In this document: positions 44,588-53,397 of the stretch, piece by piece
How positions within the stretch are numbered: position 1 is the stretch's first letter
How the letters are laid out: the number at the start of each line of letters is the position of its first letter
NCBI RefSeq assembly: GCF_000526315.1
Contig: NZ_JAFV01000001.1
Coordinates: 2,108,001 to 2,172,000, forward strand
DNA: 64,000 bases
Direction of reading: 5' to 3'
From: Methylopila sp. 73B
GTDB taxonomy: Bacteria; Pseudomonadota; Alphaproteobacteria; Rhizobiales; Methylopilaceae
Notes under the pieces: generated by a model
Databases searched by the model: none
Told to the model about the DNA's origin: nothing
What the model saw: only the letters and a program-made list of their open reading frames with translations
Translations under genes and position numbers: made by a program

Positions 44588-45378
44588 CCTCCACCTCCCC
44601 GCCCGCCGGCCGTCTCGCGGGCCGCGTCGCCGTCGTCACCGGCGGCGCCTCCGGCATCGGCCGCGCCATCGCCCGGCTGTACGCCGCGGAAGGCGCGCGG
44701 GTCGTGATCGCCGACGTCACCGAGACCGTGATCGAGGGCGGCGCGCCGACCACGGCGACGATCGCAGCGGAGGGTGGCAACGCGCTGTTCGTCGCGACCG
44801 ACGTCGCCTCGCCGGAGGCCGTCGAGGCGCTCATGGCGGAGACCGTCGCCCGGTTCGGCCGCATCGACGTGCTGGTCAACAACGCCTGCGTCCGCCACCA
44901 ACGGCCCTTGCTGGAGCTCGACCTCGCTGCGTGGAACCGGCTGCTCGCGGTGAACCTCACCGGCGCATTCCTCTGCTGCCAGTCTGCGGTCCGGCGGATG
45001 GTGGCGCAGGAGCCCCACGGCGAGGCGCGCGGTCGGATCGTCAACCTGTCGTCGCAGCACGGCATGATCGCCGCCCCGGGCGACCTCGGCTACGGCGTCA
45101 CCAAAGCGGCTGTCGACTACATGACCAAACAGATCGCCACGGATTACGCCCCGCAGGGAATCGTCTGCAACGCGGTGGCGCCGGGCAAGATCGTGACCGG
45201 CCAGGGCGGCCATCTGCAGACCGACCATGTCCTCGACCGCGCCCGCCGGCGTACGCCCTGGCCTCGCCTCGGCCGTTCGGAGGACGTGGCGAAGGCGGCA
45301 CTGTTCCTCGCGAGCGACGAGGCGAGCTTCGTCACCGGCGCCACGCTGATGGTCGACGGCGGTTGGATGGCGGCGTAG
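44584..45378 (+). CDS. SDR-family oxidoreductase
   Basis: A 264-residue classical short-chain dehydrogenase: cofactor motif TGGASGIGRAIA, VNNACVRHQRP (usually NNAG; here NNAC), catalytic Ser-Ser-Gln in NLSSQHGM and YGVTKAAVDY, and the C-terminal GATLMVDGGW. It is the last gene of the importer/AMDase-like/epimerase operon and probably oxidises a hydroxy group of the same catabolite. NAD(H) preference is suggested by the Asp after the second strand (VIADVTE). Substrate unknown. Confidence 0.88.
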   Translation: MTSTSPPAGRLAGRVAVVTGGASGIGRAIARLYAAEGARVVIADVTETVIEGGAPTTATIAAEGGNALFVATDVASPEAVEALMAETVARFGRIDVLVNNACVRHQRPLLELDLAAWNRLLAVNLTGAFLCCQSAVRRMVAQEPHGEARGRIVNLSSQHGMIAAPGDLGYGVTKAAVDYMTKQIATDYAPQGIVCNAVAPGKIVTGQGGHLQTDHVLDRARRRTPWPRLGRSEDVAKAALFLASDEASFVTGATLMVDGGWMAA

Positions 45379-45429
45379 CGATCGTCGCGTGATTGCCGCC
45401 ACCTGAGGCCGAAGGGCTCTCGCTGATCG

Positions 45430-46308
45430 TTACACGATAAGGAAGTCCGAGGCCGTCAGGCTCGCATGGTTGTCGAGCGTTGCGATCTTGATGGCCGAGG
45501 CCGCGCCGTCGCCATCCGCGTCATACCAAAGCCCTCCGGACGAACGGTCATAGAGTATGCGATCCGTCGAATCGGTCGCGACCGTTCCCAGCCGGAACGC
45601 CCCCGCCGCAAGGGCGCCTTGCGATAGCGCGGTGAACGCCGCGTTATCGAGTTCGATCACGTCCGCTCCCCGCTTGAAGTCAACGATGAGGTCGGTTCCA
45701 CTCAGGGAGTCAAAGCGGAACACGTCGTTACCGGCTCCGCCGCGGATAACATCGTTCCCGGCGCCACCGACGAGCGTGTCGTCTCCGGCGCCGCCGTTCA
45801 GATCGTCGTTGCCGCTGAAGCCGTAGAGCTTGTCGCTTCCGGACCCGCCGAACAGCACGTCGCGGGAATAGTTGGTTCCGTTGACGGTCAGGCCGGTCGT
45901 CGACGCGTTGAAGACGAAGCTGCTGCTCGTGAGATCGTCGGCGGAGACGCCGGAGAGCAGGATGCTCTCGACGCTGCCGTTGTAGGCGATCTCGATCTTG
46001 GCGCCGTCGACGGTGTTGGTGATGTAGGGCTTCAGGGTGGCGAGATCGCCGACGTTCAGCGCGGAGAGGTTGATCCGGTCGCCGGCAGCGAAGTCCGCGA
46101 CGGTGTCGCGGCCGAAGCCGCGCGCGTCGTAGATGAACTGGTCCTTGCCGGCCCCGCCGCGCAGAAGGTCGTCGCCCGCGCCGCCGGTCAGCTTGTCGTT
46201 GCCGGCCCCGCCTCTGAGGTCGTCGTTGCCGCTGAGACCGTAAAGGGCGTCGCTACCCGATCCGCCCTTGAGAGTGTCCGAGCCGTTTGTGCCGACGACC
46301 TTCACCAT
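45430..46308 (-). CDS. RTX-repeat calcium-binding protein
   Basis: 292 residues with two blocks of GGxGxDxLx nonapeptides (about residues 8-60 and 150-200: GLSGNDDLRGGAGNDKL; GFSGNDDLNGGAGDDTL), separated and followed by beta-rich segments. The C-terminus (DNHASLTASDFLIV) fits a type I secretion signal of RTX proteins. Calcium would fold the repeats outside the cell. No type I exporter genes are next to it. There is no enzymatic domain, so its role (adhesion, S-layer, other) is unknown. It is convergent with the SDR gene 51 bases away. Confidence 0.88.
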   Translation of the reverse strand: MVKVVGTNGSDTLKGGSGSDALYGLSGNDDLRGGAGNDKLTGGAGDDLLRGGAGKDQFIYDARGFGRDTVADFAAGDRINLSALNVGDLATLKPYITNTVDGAKIEIAYNGSVESILLSGVSADDLTSSSFVFNASTTGLTVNGTNYSRDVLFGGSGSDKLYGFSGNDDLNGGAGDDTLVGGAGNDVIRGGAGNDVFRFDSLSGTDLIVDFKRGADVIELDNAAFTALSQGALAAGAFRLGTVATDSTDRILYDRSSGGLWYDADGDGAASAIKIATLDNHASLTASDFLIV

Positions 46309-46594
46309 CCATCTTCCCCTGCATTAGGCATTCAAGGCGCGGAAAACCGCGCACGTCGCTGATGCTCCACCGATAACTATTTCGCAATGCGGCCGGCTAC
46401 CGACCGTTGGTTGATGGACGTTTATGGATATCAACTGTGGAAGGATTGATTCGAGGGGGCTTTCCCGGCCAATCGTCTGCGTCCGTCGCAGACTGGCCCA
46501 GATGGATCGCCGCTCGGCCGCTGGCGCTTTGTCGCTCCGCTGCATCGAGGCCGAGATGACGCCCTATGCGATCTCGACGACCATCGAGACCGCG
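46309..46594. other. 286 bp upstream of the RTX gene, no gene recognised
   Basis: An AT-richer stretch (46360-46450) lies upstream of the RTX start and probably holds its promoter. The frames crossing the rest have no family match. Confidence 0.4.
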
Positions 46595-47159
46595 CCGAAC
46601 GGCCCCGCTGTGTCCGAGCGGAGGCTTTCGCCGCGCTGCCAGAGCCGCTGAAGGCGTTTCACCGGTCCGACGGCTATCCCGTCTGGCAAGGCCGGGCCGG
46701 CATTGAGGGGGGACAAAGCCTGGTCGCCCGCCTTTTCCGCCGAGTGATCAGCTTGCCTCCACCCGGCGCGGACGTTCCGCTGACAGTCAGCGTCGAACGG
46801 CAGGTGTCCGAGAAGGGAAGCGCGGAGATCTGGACACGGAACTTCGGTGGAACGCGATTCTCCTCCCCCCTCTGCCGAATCCCCGAGGGGCAGTTCGTGG
46901 AGCGTTCTGGTGACGTGACGCTCCGCTTCGACCTTTCCGTACGCCAAGGCCGGCTCGAGTTACACGTCGTCGCAGGGCGCTTCCATGGGCTCCCTTTGCC
47001 TCAATGGCTGCTTCCCCGCTGTGAAGCGGTCGAAATGATGGACGAGGACGGCCGCTTCCGTTTCGACGTGAAGCTTGTTCTCCCCGCTGGCGGCCGCTGG
47101 TGCGTTATGCTGGCTGGCTCACGCCAAAAGACGCCAATCCTAGTGCCCGCGACTGCTGA
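46595..47159 (+). pseudogene. DUF4166-domain protein fragment, frameshifted
   Basis: The frame reads AAL-PEPLKAFHRSDG, then GQSLVARLFRRVISLPPPGA, AEIWTRNFGGTRFSSPLCR and DGRFRFDVKLVLPAGG, the order of motifs of a DUF4166 domain. A +1 shift near 47095 is needed to read LVRYAGWLTPKDANP and its stop at 47157-47159. The domain usually ends a larger protein whose N-terminal part is not seen here. I call it a broken gene. Confidence 0.65.
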
Positions 47160-47493
47160 TGCCGTGATCGCCCACAAGAAGGGCGAGTGTCTGCTCACCT
47201 CGTTTTCCCGCGCAGAGCTCGTTCAACGCCGTCGCAAACAGGAGTGCCGAGGTCGCCGCCGCGTGCTCGAACAGGGTCATGCTGGATCGGAATTTCATGT
47301 CATCGGGTGCGCACTGCGACATCGTCGAGACCGGCAACGAAAGCTGGCGCTTCAAGAACCGCGCCTGAGATCCGCCCCTGGCCCAGCCCTCTGGACGTCG
47401 ATCCCGCCGACGCTGCGCAACCCCGACCAGCTCCGCGCCGGCGGGATCGACACCGCTCAACCAGCTTCAGGGGGTCAAACATTGGACGCCGAT
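47160..47493 (+). pseudogene. IS21-family IstB end remnant
   Basis: The segment CDIVETGNESWRFKNRA (near 47310-47365) is the C-terminal end of IS21-type IstB ATPases. The DNA after it, including GGGGTCAAA before 47490, looks like an IS21 right end. A similar GGGGTCAAA...GCGCCGATTGACA lies just beyond the IS3 type B copy (48752-48777). This suggests the IS3 element jumped into IS21-related end sequence. Confidence 0.65.
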
Positions 47494-47570
47494 TGGAGTG
47501 GGCCCCTCGGGGTGGACGGATCGAGCATTTGGAATTGACCGTTGGCCGGGCTTTCAGAGGATGAGAGCCC

Positions 47571-47921
47571 ATGACGCGCCATCGATCCCACAGCATCGCG
47601 TTCAAGCGCCAAGTCGCGCAGGAGTTCATCTCCGGGGAGACCCTGCACGGCCTTGCAAAGCGGCATGACCTGTCGCGCAACCTCATCCGTCTATGGGTGC
47701 AGAAGTTCGAGGCCGGCGCGTTCGATGAAGACGCCGAGGCTGCGGACCGGATGCAGGAGTATGAGGCGCGGATCGCCGCGTTGGAGCGGCTTGTCGGCCG
47801 GCAAGCGCTCGAACTCGAGTTTTTAAAGGGGGCTCTTCGAAGCGCACCACGGCCGAGAAGCGCGCCTACATCCGCGATCATCGGCCCTACGGCCTCTCCG
47901 TTGCCGAGGGATGCCGGCTGA
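47571..47921 (+). CDS. IS3-family transposase OrfA (type B), copy 2
   Basis: A 116-residue frame beginning [19 protein letters not shown], nearly identical to copy 1. The HTH is followed by a coiled coil. The slippery run TTTTTAAAGGGGG lies near its 3' end. Confidence 0.84.
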   Translation: MTRHRSHSIAFKRQVAQEFISGETLHGLAKRHDLSRNLIRLWVQKFEAGAFDEDAEAADRMQEYEARIAALERLVGRQALELEFLKGALRSAPRPRSAPTSAIIGPTASPLPRDAG

Positions 47922-48718
47922 TGGGGATCGCGCGATCGGCCTACTACGACGAACCTGCCCGGGCGTTCGACAACACCGCCTTGGTGGAAGCCATGACTGC
48001 GATCTCCGCTGCGTTTGAAGCCTATGGCTGGCGGCGCGTCCAGGCGGCGCTGCGTCAGCAGGGCTTGATCGTGAACCACAAAAAGGTTCGGCGGCTGATG
48101 CGTGAGCACGGGCTGCAGCCGAAGCGCCGGCGCCGCACTGTCGTGACCACCGACAGCCGCCATGACGGGCCGATCTTCCCAAACCGCGCCAGGGACGTCG
48201 CTCTGACCAGGCCGAACCAGCTCTGGGTCGCGGACATCACCTACGTTCCGGTCGTCGGCAGGTTCATCTACGTGGCGGTCGTCCTTGACGCCTGGTCGCG
48301 AACCGTCGTCGGCTACGCCATCAGCCGCTCGATCGACGCCCGGCTGACCCTCGCCGCGCTGGAAACGGCGATCGAGCGCCGGCGGCCACCGGCCGGCTGC
48401 ATTCATCATTCGGATCGCGGGTCGCAATATGCCAGCCAAGCTTACCGCAACGTCCTGGCCGCTCATGGCCTGATCGGCTCGATGGGCCGGCGCGGTAACC
48501 CTTACGACAACGCCGAGGCGGAGAGCTTCATGAAGACGCTCAAGGTCGAGGCGGTCTACCCGATGGCCTACGAGACCTTCGCCGACGTCGCCGAGAGCCT
48601 CCCGACCTTCATCGACGACGTCTACAACGCAAAGAGGCTTCACTCGGCGCTCGGCTACCTCAGCCCGCGCCAGTTCGAGGATCACCACGCCCAGCAGACG
48701 GTCCAAACCGAAGCCTGA
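47921..48718 (+). CDS. IS3-family transposase OrfB (type B), copy 2
   Basis: A 265-residue integrase core with DDE residues in [21 protein letters not shown] and [11 protein letters not shown]. It is intact and one residue longer than copy 1. Confidence 0.87.
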   Translation: MGIARSAYYDEPARAFDNTALVEAMTAISAAFEAYGWRRVQAALRQQGLIVNHKKVRRLMREHGLQPKRRRRTVVTTDSRHDGPIFPNRARDVALTRPNQLWVADITYVPVVGRFIYVAVVLDAWSRTVVGYAISRSIDARLTLAALETAIERRRPPAGCIHHSDRGSQYASQAYRNVLAAHGLIGSMGRRGNPYDNAEAESFMKTLKVEAVYPMAYETFADVAESLPTFIDDVYNAKRLHSALGYLSPRQFEDHHAQQTVQTEA

Positions 48719-48844
48719 TCGCTGTCCGCCTCAAGGGGCCCACTCCAATAAGGGGTCAAAGTTCAGCGCCGATTGACAGCCTGGGGCGCGGCGAGCCCGA
48801 CGACGCCGAAGTTTCTCGCGGTCCGGTCCGGCCGCGCAATGGAC

Positions 48845-49150
48845 GGGCGCACACAAAGGACACGCGTTCTTCGCCTACGCCACCGACTACCTGATCGACA
48901 TCGACCACGCCGTCATCGTCGACGTCGAGGCTTCTCGAGCGATTCGGCAAGCGGAGGTCGGGGCGGCCCGCACCATGATCCAGCGGACCCAGAGCTCTTC
49001 GGGTTCTGGCCCGAGCGGCTCGCAGCCGACAGCGCCTATGGAGCGGCCGAGACGCTCGCCTGGCTGGTCCATGAACGCGGAATCGAGCCGCACATCCCGG
49101 TGTTCGACAAGAGCGCTCGGACCGACGGAAGCGCGCCCAAACATCCGATC
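48845..49150 (+). pseudogene. IS1182-family transposase fragment, frameshifted
   Basis: In one frame GHAFFAYATDYLIDIDHAVI ... VGAARTMIQRTQ, and in the next ELFGFWPERLAADSAYGAAE ... GIEPHIPVFDKSARTDGS. Together they are the middle of an IS1182-type transposase with a one-base shift near 48990. Both ends are missing. Confidence 0.78.
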
Positions 49151-49182
49151 GCGAAGCGTGTCCGACGCCTACCCTTCATATC

Positions 49183-49199
49183 ATTGTATTAATTCTAAA
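49183..49199. promoter_or_regulatory. weak Irr/ICE-like box upstream of fecI-3
   Basis: ATTGTATTAATTCTAAA keeps the right half (TTCTAAA) and about 12 of 17 positions of an Irr iron control element, about 100 bp before fecI-3, in an unusually AT-rich stretch (49175-49235). Confidence 0.4.
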
Positions 49200-49296
49200 A
49201 TACTGAACTTGCTATATTTTTTTCTTCTGTCCAGAACAATGGCCGTCGTCGTGTGTCCGTTATGAGGCTTACGGTGCCGTCGCCGCCGGGTGCTCC

Positions 49297-49812
49297 ATGC
49301 CGAACTCGTCCTTGAACGCGATTTATCTGAGCCGAAGGGGTCTTTTGATCGGCTCGATCTTTCGCGTCGTCCGCGATGCGCAGACAGCAGAGGACATCGC
49401 GCAGGAAAGCTACCTGCGCGTCGCGCAGGCCATCCGCGAGAATCCCGTCGAGCACGTTCAGGCGTTTCTGTTTCAGACGGCGCGGAACCTCGCGCTTGAT
49501 CACGCCCGTCGGCAAGCCGCCCGAAGGCTCGTCGAGGCGGATCCGGACAGCGCCGAGTCTCGGCTCGTCATGTCGCCCGCGCCGCCGGCCGACCAGACGC
49601 TGATTGACCGCGAAAGGCTGGCGGCGCTGGAAACCGTGCTCGGGCGCCTGCCGGAGCGGGCGCGCCGCGTCTTCACGCTGAGCCGTCTGGACGGCTGGTC
49701 CTATCCGCGCATCGGCGAAGCTTTGGGGGTGTCGCCAAATACCGTCTACAACGACATGAAGCTCGCGATGAGCGCGTGCATTGACGCCATCGAGAGGTTC
49801 GATCGCCGCTAG
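49297..49812 (+). CDS. fecI: FecI-type ECF sigma factor, module 3
   Basis: A 171-residue ECF sigma factor. Region 2 is RGLLIGSIFRVVRDAQTAED ... IAQESYLRVAQAI, and region 4 is LGRLPERARRVFTLSRLDG ... SYPRIGEALGVSPNTVYNDM. It would activate the siderophore receptor operon that follows after fecR-3. The start at 49297 lies 98 bp downstream of a weak Irr-like box. It is about as different from the other two FecI proteins as they are from each other, so three independent regulatory modules sit in one island. Confidence 0.92.
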   Translation: MPNSSLNAIYLSRRGLLIGSIFRVVRDAQTAEDIAQESYLRVAQAIRENPVEHVQAFLFQTARNLALDHARRQAARRLVEADPDSAESRLVMSPAPPADQTLIDRERLAALETVLGRLPERARRVFTLSRLDGWSYPRIGEALGVSPNTVYNDMKLAMSACIDAIERFDRR

Positions 49813-49893
49813 CGAGCGAGGATCGACGATTGTGATGTTCTTCGTCGCGGATCGTCTGGACTATAAGGCCTCGCACGACAGCGGACGGCGACA

Positions 49894-50862
49894 TTGTTTC
49901 GAGAGACTGCAGGCGACCATAATCAGTCTCCAGATGACGTGCGCGACGAAGCGCTCGCCTGGTTTCTGAAGATCCAGGCTCAGGGAGAAGAGGCGGAGGT
50001 CGTCCGCGCGTTCAACGCATGGTGCGGGGCTGATCCGGCGCACGCCGCGGCCTTCGCCGCCATCGCCGAGCTCTGGAGCTCGCCCGAGATCGGCGGCGCG
50101 GCGCTGCGCTTTCGCAAACCGCCTCCTGCGCGCGCGCCCGTAAACCGCCGTCTCGTCGTCGCCGCTGCGGCGTCCTTCGCCGCGGTCGCTGTACTGAGCG
50201 CACTCCGGGCGCCGGAATTGCTGGTCCAGATCGAGGCGGACCACGTTTCCGGAACCGGCGAGCGCAGCCGCGTGGCACTGTCCGACGGATCCCTCATGAC
50301 GCTCGATGCAGCTTCCGCCGTGGCGGTCGATTTCTCGGGCGACAGGCGTTCGGTGCGCCTGCTGAAAGGCGCCGCCTTCTTCGATGTCCGGGCCGACCCG
50401 GCGCGGCCTTTCCGCGTCGAGAGCGCTTTCGGCCTGGTGGAGGTGATCGGCACCGCCTTTGAAGTTCGTCGCGAGGGAAGCGCCGATCAGATCACTCTCG
50501 TTCGAGGCCGGGTGGACGTCGAACGACTGGCCGCGCCATCCGAGCGGCGTGCGCTCCAGCCCGGACAGACGGTCGAGGTGACGCGAAGCGCCTTGTCCTC
50601 GCCCAGAACCGTGGACTCCGCGCGCACGGTCGCCTGGATGGAGGGCTGGCTCAGCTTCCGGGACAGGACGTTCGGCGAGATCGTCGACCGGCTGCGCGCC
50701 TATCGCGAAGGCCGCATCGTGCTGCTCGGGAGCGGCGTGGCGCACGTCCGCGTGAGCGGCGATTACCGCCTGGATCAAGCGGACGTGGCGCTCCGTTCGC
50801 TCGCCGCCGCGGCGGGGGCGACGCTGATTGATCTGCCGGGCGGGATCGCGCTGCTCCGCTGA
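49894..50862 (+). CDS. fecR: FecR-type anti-sigma regulator, module 3
   Basis: 322 residues: a DUF4880 domain (RDEALAWFLKIQAQGEEAEV), one membrane segment (NRRLVVAAAASFAAVAVLSA), a periplasmic FecR domain (RVALSDGSLMTLDAASAVAV ... FRVESAFGLVEVIGTAF) and a C-terminal STN-like part (DRTFGEIVDRLRAYREGRIV). The frame begins at a TTG; no better start was found. It lies 81 bases after fecI-3 and 104 bases before the receptor. It keeps the sigma factor silent until the receptor binds its siderophore. Confidence 0.9.
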   Translation: MFRETAGDHNQSPDDVRDEALAWFLKIQAQGEEAEVVRAFNAWCGADPAHAAAFAAIAELWSSPEIGGAALRFRKPPPARAPVNRRLVVAAAASFAAVAVLSALRAPELLVQIEADHVSGTGERSRVALSDGSLMTLDAASAVAVDFSGDRRSVRLLKGAAFFDVRADPARPFRVESAFGLVEVIGTAFEVRREGSADQITLVRGRVDVERLAAPSERRALQPGQTVEVTRSALSSPRTVDSARTVAWMEGWLSFRDRTFGEIVDRLRAYREGRIVLLGSGVAHVRVSGDYRLDQADVALRSLAAAAGATLIDLPGGIALLR

Positions 50863-50966
50863 GCGTCAAACGCGTCAGAAAAATTTGTGAGGCTGCGACG
50901 CCTCGTTCGTCTCAGCCGCATGGGGAGGGTGATCGCAACGGCGCGACCTGCCTTTCGCGAGCGGGG

Positions 50967-53369
50967 ATGTTCATGCGGAACGGACTTAAGAAGCGTCGGG
51001 GCGTCGCGGGCGGACTGGCGCTTGCGCTGCTGTGCTCGGCGGCGCACGGGCAGGCAGCACAACCCAAAGCAGCGGCTTCCGAAAGTCGCTCGATCACTTT
51101 CTTCATTCCTGCGCAACCGCTTCAGTCCGCTCTCGATACCTTCGTGCGCGCGACCGGCTGGCAGATTGGATACCCCGCCAACCTTCCCAATGGAATGGTT
51201 TCCAAGCCGGTCGCAGGCGTCATGAAGCCGGGCGAAGCTCTGCGTCGCCTCCTGGAAGGCGCAGGCGTCGATTTAAGGCGCACTGACCCTCAGGCCGTCA
51301 CGCTCGTGCGTCTCGACCGGACCTCCGAGGCCGACGACGGCGTGACGATCGCGTTGGAGCCGATCGATGTCTTAGGCGCGGGCGAGAACGCCCGGGGTCC
51401 GGTGAACGGGATCGTCGCCAAGCGCACGGCGAGCGCGACCAAAACCGACACGCCGATCCTTGAAGCGCCGCAGTCGATCTCCGTCGTCGGCCGCACGCAG
51501 ATGGAGCGGCAGGGCGCGACCAGCGTCACCGAGGTGCTGCGCTACGTGCCGGGCGTCCTGGTCGAGACGTACGGTCCCGATCCGAAGGGCTATGACTGGG
51601 TCTATATGCGCGGCTTCAACGCGCAGTCCTCGAGCGATTTCCGCGATGGGCTGCGGCAGTCGTCCGTGAGCTACAGTTTCTTCCGCACCGAGCCTTACGC
51701 GCTGGAGCGCGTCGAGGTGCTGCGCGGTCCCTCCTCGGCGCTGTATGGCCAGAGCGACGCTGGCGGCCTCATCAACAAGGTCAGCAAGCGTCCGACCGAA
51801 GACGCCCATTACCAGATCGAGGGTCAGGTCGGGTCCTACGAGCGCTTCCAGGGCGCATTTGACATTGGCGGCCCGATCGGCGCCGACCGCGAACTCCTCT
51901 ACCGGGTCATCGGCGTCGCCCGGAAGTCCAACACTCAGTTCGACTACCCGACCGGCGACGAGCGCAAGGACGATCGGCTCTATCTCGCGCCGTCCTTCAC
52001 CTGGAAGCCGAACGATCAGACCAAGCTCACCGTCTATGGCGAGGTGCTGCGCGACCGCTCAGGCGGCAGCGCATTGTACTCCCGCGCGCCCGGCTCGCGC
52101 TGGGTGTCCGTGGGCGATCCGACCTTCGACGGCTTCAAACAGGACCAGCAGCAGATCGGCTACGAGTTCGAGCACGCCTTCAACGACGTCTGGACCTTGC
52201 GCCAAAACAGCCGCTTTGGTCACACCGAGACCCTGCTCGACGTGACGCAGGGCTACTGGGCTTCGGACTTCGGCGTCATCGCCAGACGCAATCGCACCTT
52301 CGACGAAGACATGGCCGCCTTCGCGTCGGACACGCAGGCGGAAGCAAAGTTCTCGACCGGACCGGTCGACCACACGGTCCTCTTCGGCGTCGACAACAAC
52401 TACGTCGACGCCGACGTCCGCGGGTGGCAGACGGCCTGGGGCTCGACCATCCTGATCCCGTCGAACCCGATCTACGGCGTGGACATGCCGGATCCGCGCA
52501 AGGTCGGAACCAGCTTCCAGAACTACCGGCAGAAGCTGACGCAGATCGGATTTTACGGGCAGGACCAGATCAAGTGGGACAATTGGATCCTGACGCTCGG
52601 CGGTCGCTACGACCATCTCGAGGTCGACACGCATGACCGGCTGGCGGCCGATGACTACAAGCGCAAGGACGGCAAGTTCTCGGGCCGGGTTGGCCTGACT
52701 TACGTGACGCCGTTCGGCCTTGCGCCCTATGTGTCCTATTCAGAAGCCTTCGTTCCGCAGCTGGGCCTCACGCAGGGCGGCGGGACGCTTAAGCCTTCGG
52801 CCAGCTGGCAGTACGAGGCGGGCGTCAAGTTCGAGCCGCAGGGCTGGAACGCTCTCTTCACCGCCGCTGTCTTCGACCTCACCAAGACCAACGCCACCGT
52901 CTATCAGAACGGTTTCCCGGTTCCGATGGGCGAGACAAACTCACAGGGGTTTGAGCTCGAGGCCAAGGTCAGCCTGAACCAGGGCCTCGATTTCATCGGC
53001 TCCTACACCTATGCGGACGTCGATGTGAAGAAGGGCGCCTATCCCGGCAAGCGGCCCATGCTGGTCCCGGCCCACACGGCGTCCGGCTGGCTGAACTACA
53101 CGTTCCAAGACGGCGCCTTGCAGGGCGTCAGCGTCGGCGGCGGCGCTCGCTTCGTCGGCAAGACCTATGGCGACGCCGCGAACACCGTGAAGGTCGGCAG
53201 TTGGACTGTCTTCGACGCCGGGCTGAGCTACAAGTGGCGCAACGCCACCTTCGCGTTCAACGCGGTGAACCTGTTCGACAAAAAGTATTTTACCACCTGC
53301 GAGGAAGAGACGTCCTGCTACCAGGGCCAGCGCCGCACGGTGATCGGCCGGGTGCGCGTCGATTTCTGA
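50967..53369 (+). CDS. TonB-dependent siderophore receptor with STN domain, module 3
   Basis: An 800-residue outer-membrane receptor with a signal sequence (VAGGLALALLCSAAHGQA), STN domain (FFIPAQPLQSALDTFVRATG), TonB box-like LEPIDVLGAG, plug (TDTPILEAPQSISVVGRTQM; EVLRGPSSALYGQSDAGGLI) and barrel ending in RVRVDF. Cysteines near the end (TTCEEETSCYQGQ) match FhuA/FoxA/FpvA-type receptors. FhuD- and FhuB-like genes follow, so a hydroxamate-type ferric siderophore is likely. It differs clearly from receptor 1, so the two probably take different siderophores. Confidence 0.92.
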   Translation: MFMRNGLKKRRGVAGGLALALLCSAAHGQAAQPKAAASESRSITFFIPAQPLQSALDTFVRATGWQIGYPANLPNGMVSKPVAGVMKPGEALRRLLEGAGVDLRRTDPQAVTLVRLDRTSEADDGVTIALEPIDVLGAGENARGPVNGIVAKRTASATKTDTPILEAPQSISVVGRTQMERQGATSVTEVLRYVPGVLVETYGPDPKGYDWVYMRGFNAQSSSDFRDGLRQSSVSYSFFRTEPYALERVEVLRGPSSALYGQSDAGGLINKVSKRPTEDAHYQIEGQVGSYERFQGAFDIGGPIGADRELLYRVIGVARKSNTQFDYPTGDERKDDRLYLAPSFTWKPNDQTKLTVYGEVLRDRSGGSALYSRAPGSRWVSVGDPTFDGFKQDQQQIGYEFEHAFNDVWTLRQNSRFGHTETLLDVTQGYWASDFGVIARRNRTFDEDMAAFASDTQAEAKFSTGPVDHTVLFGVDNNYVDADVRGWQTAWGSTILIPSNPIYGVDMPDPRKVGTSFQNYRQKLTQIGFYGQDQIKWDNWILTLGGRYDHLEVDTHDRLAADDYKRKDGKFSGRVGLTYVTPFGLAPYVSYSEAFVPQLGLTQGGGTLKPSASWQYEAGVKFEPQGWNALFTAAVFDLTKTNATVYQNGFPVPMGETNSQGFELEAKVSLNQGLDFIGSYTYADVDVKKGAYPGKRPMLVPAHTASGWLNYTFQDGALQGVSVGGGARFVGKTYGDAANTVKVGSWTVFDAGLSYKWRNATFAFNAVNLFDKKYFTTCEEETSCYQGQRRTVIGRVRVDF

Positions 53370-53397
53370 GGCGACTACACGGCGCGACGCGCTCTCG

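Larger units (their letters stand above)
47494..48747 (+). mobile_element. IS3-family element (type B), copy 2
   Basis: 1254 bp with the same TGGAGTGGGCCC termini as copy 1, inserted in IS21-like end sequence. Both frames are open, so it may be active. Copies 1 and 2 lie in direct orientation 15.7 kb apart and could recombine to delete everything from the FecCD fragment to the RTX gene. Confidence 0.88.
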
